Positions 5,166 through 8,220 of a DNA stretch of 8,220 nucleotides are shown piece after piece. Origin of the DNA: Gammaproteobacteria bacterium. Lineage in GTDB: Bacteria; Pseudomonadota; Gammaproteobacteria; Pseudomonadales; UBA7434. A program made the translations under genes and the position numbers. The notes under the pieces are model-generated. The model ran no database searches. It was not told the origin of the DNA and saw only the letters and a program-made list of their open reading frames with translations. How positions within the stretch are numbered: the stretch's first letter is position 1; every line of letters starts with the position of its first letter. Location: contig JAJRPK010000417.1 in the NCBI GenBank assembly GCA_024280785.1, positions 1 through 8,220 of the forward strand, read 5' to 3'.

Positions 5166-5582
5166 CTAAAGATCAACGACCGCCACCGCTGATATTTCTA
5201 CCAGCATTTCATGGTATGCCAGCGCCTCCACGCCGATTAAGCTGGAAGCGTTAGCGGGAAAAGGCTGACCATCCAAGGCTTCGTTCATACCCAGGATAAA
5301 CTGCTCGGTTGATTTAGCGTTCAATCCCACCACAAACATATGGCTACTGACCACATCGCTGGGAGTAGCTCCAGCTTCGCTTAAAACCAACGCTAAGTTT
5401 TGAAAGGCTTTCACCGTTTGCGCACGGTAATCACCGACACCCACCAAGTTCATTTCAGCATCGTAAGCGCCCTGTCCAGCGACATAAATCGTTTTACTTC
5501 CTTTATTATGGGTACAGGCCACTGCCTGATGAAAGCCTGGCGTTTTGAACAAACTATTGGGATTGATCGGATCATTTGGCAT
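5166..5582 (-). CDS. RidA/YjgF/YER057c-family protein lacking the imine-deaminase arginine
   Basis: This 138-residue protein has the usual length of the family, which forms trimers in the cytosol. Recognisable parts are TIYVAGQGAYD (31-41), GDYRAQTVKAFQNLALVLSEAGA (from 50), DVVSSHMFV (76-84) and the C-terminal LVEISAVAVVDL (127-138) with E129. Canonical RidA deaminates reactive 2-aminoacrylate-type imines and needs an Arg in the P-x-R segment (Arg105 in Salmonella RidA). Here the equivalent segment reads FPANASSLIGV (108-118), with Asn111 in that place, so it belongs with Rid subgroups of unknown activity. The ATG at 5582 is supported by AAAAAGG (5596-5590) seven bases upstream. It follows the MOSC gene by 82 bases on the same strand and is probably the last gene of that run. 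Confidence 0.9.
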   Translation of the reverse strand: MPNDPINPNSLFKTPGFHQAVACTHNKGSKTIYVAGQGAYDAEMNLVGVGDYRAQTVKAFQNLALVLSEAGATPSDVVSSHMFVVGLNAKSTEQFILGMNEALDGQPFPANASSLIGVEALAYHEMLVEISAVAVVDL

Positions 5583-5610
5583 AGAAATACCTTTTTAATA
5601 TTTATTGATA

Positions 5611-5631
5611 AAAGTTATAACGGATAACTTT
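5611..5631. promoter_or_regulatory. 21-bp inverted repeat AAAGTTAT-N5-ATAACTTT before the RidA-like gene
   Basis: Perfect 8-bp arms at 5611-5618 and 5624-5631 flank AACGG, centred about 39 bases upstream of the RidA-like start. The size and symmetry resemble a repressor operator. A second inverted pair, AGCCAA (5633-5638) and TTGGCT (about 5650-5655), lies next to it and could form a weak hairpin after the MOSC stop. Confidence 0.4.
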
Positions 5632-5664
5632 AGCCAACAAGAAAAACATTGGCTCAAGCATTTT

Positions 5665-6582
5665 TTATTGCCCGGAGAGTAAAAGAACCTCATCGCCAAC
5701 AGCCAAACGACCGCTTTTCTCTACCCAGACATTGACACCCAGGTGACGCTCGCAATGATCGACCATCGCCCTAGCCATTGTTTTCTCAGCCTTTAATCCG
5801 CACCATTTCTGCTCACGCGAAGGCATACTGCAACGAATAGTTCGGCTGTGAATACTAATTATAACTTCACCAATCTGTAGCCGATAAGCAATCCAATCAT
5901 TTTCCGTAAGCTGAGCAAGACTCTCTGTAGGTTCTATCAACAGATTGGGTCGATAGCGCTCAACAACGGCCTCTACCCCACCGTGTTCGGCCAAATACTG
6001 TAGAGAGTTGGTCGTTAACAAATGTAAAGGGAAACCATCGACATAACTACCCGGTGGGGTTACGCACTCGGCCAACGCCAACATAATTTCTTCGGGAGCA
6101 CTGCTAAAATCCGGAAAGTCCTCGCCCGGCAATAATTGAATGTCTGCGGCGATAGACTCCTCTGTACGAGCTTCTGCGAGCCGATAGTGATTCACATCGC
6201 CAGGCGGTGCCAACGGCGCCAATAATACAGACTTACCCAAGTGTTCCGACAAAGACTGTTCGGTCCCACGCGTATTGCTGCGAAGAACACCGCCATTCGG
6301 ACAATAGATATCGACGTCAGGAACGTCATCGCCATAACCCAATAAAGCACCGTCGACAGGTACAGCCCCGAGTATTTCACTACTTGCCAGTAGTGCAGCA
6401 CGAAAATTCAATAAATCCGGCCAACGTTTAGCATGACTAATTTCTTTGTTCTCGGCATTAAGCACAGCCCAGCAGCGATCGCCGGTTAAACCATGGTTAT
6501 TAACGGTGGCTGCTTCGACACATTCGCCACCCATACTTTTTACCGGATAACGCCAAATTTGTTTTAGGGTCCCTAAAAGCAT
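5665..6582 (-). CDS. MOSC-domain protein with MOSC N-terminal beta-barrel (YcbX/mARC-like)
   Basis: This 305-residue protein has the MOSC_N barrel first: LKQIWRYPVKSMGGE (6-20) and GLTGDRCWAV (31-40). The MOSC domain follows: SYVDGFPLHLLTTNSL (179-194), ERYRPNLLI (208-216), and TIRCSMP (248-254) with C251 in the position of the conserved Cys that binds sulfur or the molybdenum cofactor. It ends LGVNVWVEKSGRLAVGDEVLLL. Relatives such as YcbX and mARC reduce N-hydroxylated compounds with molybdenum cofactor. No ferredoxin domain is fused here, unlike E. coli YcbX, so an electron donor would be a separate protein. ATG at 6582 follows GAGGA by six bases. The gene lies 101 bases after the sulfotransferase and 82 before the RidA-like gene, all on one strand. 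The substrate is not inferable. Confidence 0.9.
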   Translation of the reverse strand: MLLGTLKQIWRYPVKSMGGECVEAATVNNHGLTGDRCWAVLNAENKEISHAKRWPDLLNFRAALLASSEILGAVPVDGALLGYGDDVPDVDIYCPNGGVLRSNTRGTEQSLSEHLGKSVLLAPLAPPGDVNHYRLAEARTEESIAADIQLLPGEDFPDFSSAPEEIMLALAECVTPPGSYVDGFPLHLLTTNSLQYLAEHGGVEAVVERYRPNLLIEPTESLAQLTENDWIAYRLQIGEVIISIHSRTIRCSMPSREQKWCGLKAEKTMARAMVDHCERHLGVNVWVEKSGRLAVGDEVLLLSGQ

Positions 6583-6683
6583 CTGTTTTCCTCGCTAATA
6601 ACAATCGTGTATTAAAATATTTAATGTCTGCGCTAAAAACTGCCTTCGAGCTGTTTATTCAAACAAGTTGGTGGTGCTCAAAA

Positions 6684-7943
6684 TTATTCGATTAAACCCA
6701 TATCTTCAATGTACCCCTTAAACCGCTCCCGAATGCCCCCTACCGTCAAACCAAAATCTTCGGCGCTATGGCGATGACTGTTTTTATTTTTTACCGCCTC
6801 TGCCTGCAAAAAATCCTGCATCGAGCACTCTACTGCATCGTCAAACTCAAATCGCAAAACCTCATAAATGTTCTTTATTGTTGCTATAGGGTCACGCGAT
6901 AAATCTGCCTGACGCACATCAACGCATTGCTCTGCAGCTAAGCCACCGCGAATAATTTGAGCGCGGTCCAATGCTTTAGGCCAATAGCCTTCCATAATTT
7001 CTTTGCCCACTAAGTGAGGATGAACATCATCGCTAAAAATAGCCCGTGTATGTGCATACAAACTGCAAACCGAACTTAAAGAACTAGCGGGATCTCTGTG
7101 GGTAAAAATAATTTTTGCGTTGGGAAAAACTTTGAGCACTGTATCTAAGTGCACTAAATGGGTCGGGTCCTTTAAGACCAGTCGCTCGCCCGTGGGTCGA
7201 TAAAACTGAATAATTTGTAGCTGACGAAGATACCCTTCATAGGCAATGCGCGCATCTTCTGCCAGTAACCACTTTACATAAGAAGGCGCGTAATACTGAA
7301 TATCAAATTGAAGGGTTCGCAATTCATTCATAAACAAAGCAACACATTCTTCTGCCATCTCCGCCGTCATCGGATGAATCGCATGGTAATCCGGTGAAAA
7401 CTGTTCTAACTGCCTCAACATTTTGTCAACCTTGGCCACTCTCCTATCGGGCCCTTCGTTAGGAGGAATAGGGTCAAAACTCTCCCAATAGGGAATCGTT
7501 CGGCTACGCTTATCTTGCGACATGAGTTGGTGCAATGCCGTTGTTCCTGTGCGCGGCAAACCTATTATGAAAACCGGAGCCGGTAGCTCTGTAGATAATA
7601 TTTCAGGTCGATCGTGTAAAAGATTGGCGATGCGAAGATGATTACAGGCCATTCTAACGGTATCGTCGTAAGCCGCTATCTTACCAATTAAATTTAGCTT
7701 GCTTTCTGCATTAATCGACTCGGTTAATGCCGTCAATGCTTGCCGCGCATCCTCGCCGGGTTTACCTGGGTCACCTGACTGACGTTTTATCGCCGCGTCC
7801 CACCAAAGCTTTGCCGAGGGCCGTTTGTAATTGGGGGCTATCCGCCCCGCCGTGTTAATGGCTCTCATCCATAGTGGGCGTGTAGAAGGAACATCTGAAA
7901 ATATTTTTATTTCTCTTTTTATTTCTCTTTCCACCGGGCTCAT
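6684..7943 (-). CDS. Sulfotransferase family protein (Sulfotransfer_3-like)
   Basis: This 419-residue protein should transfer a sulfuryl group from PAPS to an acceptor that cannot be named. PVFIIGLPRTGTTALHQLMS (from 123) is the 5'-phosphosulfate-binding loop, equivalent to a P-loop. VLKDPTHLVHLDTVLKVFP (from 256) leads into AKIIFTHRDPASSLSS (276-291), whose Arg283 and Ser residues match the 3'-phosphate-binding motif. A conserved-looking VGGIRERFKGYI (401-412) closes the domain. The first 120 residues form a helical extension typical of larger bacterial members. There is no signal peptide, so it is cytosolic. The start is uncertain: the ATG at 7943 has AGGG 12 bases upstream, and a GTG (7934) and Met26 are alternatives. 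The N-terminus contains a duplicated REIK. It is 53 bases downstream of the MBL-like gene. Confidence 0.9.
   Translation of the reverse strand: MSPVEREIKREIKIFSDVPSTRPLWMRAINTAGRIAPNYKRPSAKLWWDAAIKRQSGDPGKPGEDARQALTALTESINAESKLNLIGKIAAYDDTVRMACNHLRIANLLHDRPEILSTELPAPVFIIGLPRTGTTALHQLMSQDKRSRTIPYWESFDPIPPNEGPDRRVAKVDKMLRQLEQFSPDYHAIHPMTAEMAEECVALFMNELRTLQFDIQYYAPSYVKWLLAEDARIAYEGYLRQLQIIQFYRPTGERLVLKDPTHLVHLDTVLKVFPNAKIIFTHRDPASSLSSVCSLYAHTRAIFSDDVHPHLVGKEIMEGYWPKALDRAQIIRGGLAAEQCVDVRQADLSRDPIATIKNIYEVLRFEFDDAVECSMQDFLQAEAVKNKNSHRHSAEDFGLTVGGIRERFKGYIEDMGLIE
7905..7928 (-). repeat. 12-bp tandem duplication encoding REIK-REIK
   Basis: TTTTATTTCTCT occurs twice without a gap (7905-7916 and 7917-7928). 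Read on the minus strand it is in frame in the sulfotransferase and encodes residues REIK twice near the N-terminus. Because it is a whole number of codons it keeps the frame, and copy number could vary by slippage. Confidence 0.75.
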
Positions 7944-7996
7944 TTACATTCAATCCCTACTTATTATTCAGCATGGTTTTATCAGTCAAAGATCAT

Positions 7997-8220
7997 TCAC
8001 TCAAATTGCACCGCTTCGGCAAGCTGCCGATACCAATTCACACCATTTTCATCTTGTTCGTAGGTCACCATTTTTCGCCCAATCAAACAATTTAAATGGG
8101 CCATGGTTTCTCCTGCAGCTAGACTAATCGTTGAATCCGTTATTGGGTTTCGGAACAACGCAGGAAAACAGTCAACAACCTTTTTAGGAGTTTCGAGTAA
8201 GTGAAATAGCTTATCGAGCC
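7997..8220 (-). CDS. C-terminal part of a probable MBL-fold metallo-hydrolase (truncated by window edge)
   Basis: An open frame enters from the right edge and ends at TGA (7999-7997), giving about 74 residues. They run from LDKLFHLLETPKKVVDCFP through FRNPITDSTISLAAGETMAHL to NCLIGRKMVTYEQDENGV and end NWYRQLAEAVQFE. The pattern GE-x-x-AHLN-x-L followed by a short basic strand and E-x-D-x-x-GV-x-x-Y-R is one I associate with the C-terminal domain of bacterial MBL-fold hydrolases that have an AHL(N/E)-type helix. The metal-binding HxHxDH core would lie outside the window, so the fold is inferred, not seen. The frame ends 53 bases before the sulfotransferase start on the same strand, which suggests co-transcription. 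Confidence 0.6.
   Translation of the reverse strand, partial: LDKLFHLLETPKKVVDCFPALFRNPITDSTISLAAGETMAHLNCLIGRKMVTYEQDENGVNWYRQLAEAVQFE

Noticed and set aside
5400..5627. 75-codon plus-strand frame antisense to the RidA-like gene
   Set aside because: It is the complement of a clear family member and lacks a ribosome site or motif.
6192..6431. Short frames on both strands inside the MOSC gene
   Set aside because: They overlap a complete MOSC-domain protein in other frames; the composition is that of a shadow.
7831..8127. 98-codon plus-strand frame across the sulfotransferase start and the MBL-like tail
   Set aside because: It lies antisense to two well-supported minus-strand frames and has no recognisable protein features.

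Overview
The window looks like a chromosomal segment of a Gram-negative, probably marine gammaproteobacterium. The grounds are gammaproteobacterial-type NadC sequence, a membrane-anchored retropepsin-like protease beside nadC, two exported proteins with VPLP (PEP-CTERM-type) sorting tails, and moderately AT-rich non-coding DNA. The genus cannot be named from this sequence. No tRNA, rRNA, CRISPR array, insertion sequence or integrase was seen.

Layout. The left end (1-210) is mostly non-coding and may hold the tail of an upstream reading frame. Two plus-strand genes follow: the single-pass aspartic protease (211-732) and nadC (876-1718), which makes nicotinate mononucleotide for NAD. All other genes are on the minus strand. 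An SDR oxidoreductase (1793-2554) converges on nadC. A 14-bp-stem terminator (2757-2792) separates it from two tandem paralogous VPLP-tail proteins (2863-3522 and 3686-4381). Beyond these lies a 784-bp stretch without a recognisable gene (4382-5165), which carries several perfect inverted or tandem repeats. The right-hand third is a one-direction run, in transcription order: the C-terminus of a probable MBL-fold hydrolase (7997 to the window edge), a sulfotransferase (6684-7943), a MOSC-domain protein (5665-6582) and a RidA-family protein (5166-5582). Gaps of 53, 101 and 82 bases are compatible with one operon.

Functional picture. The protease and nadC are housekeeping genes. The MBL/sulfotransferase/MOSC/RidA run suggests modification or clearance of small molecules with sulfur chemistry, substrate unknown. 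The paralog pair is the most distinctive part: small, acidic, Gly-rich secreted proteins with no Cys or His in the predicted mature chains, sharing a motif ladder I recognise from no named family, and ending in exosortase/archaeosortase-type signals. Two enzymes lack a canonical active-site residue: the RidA protein has Asn where imine deaminases have Arg, and the SDR has Met where the catalytic-tetrad Asn usually sits.
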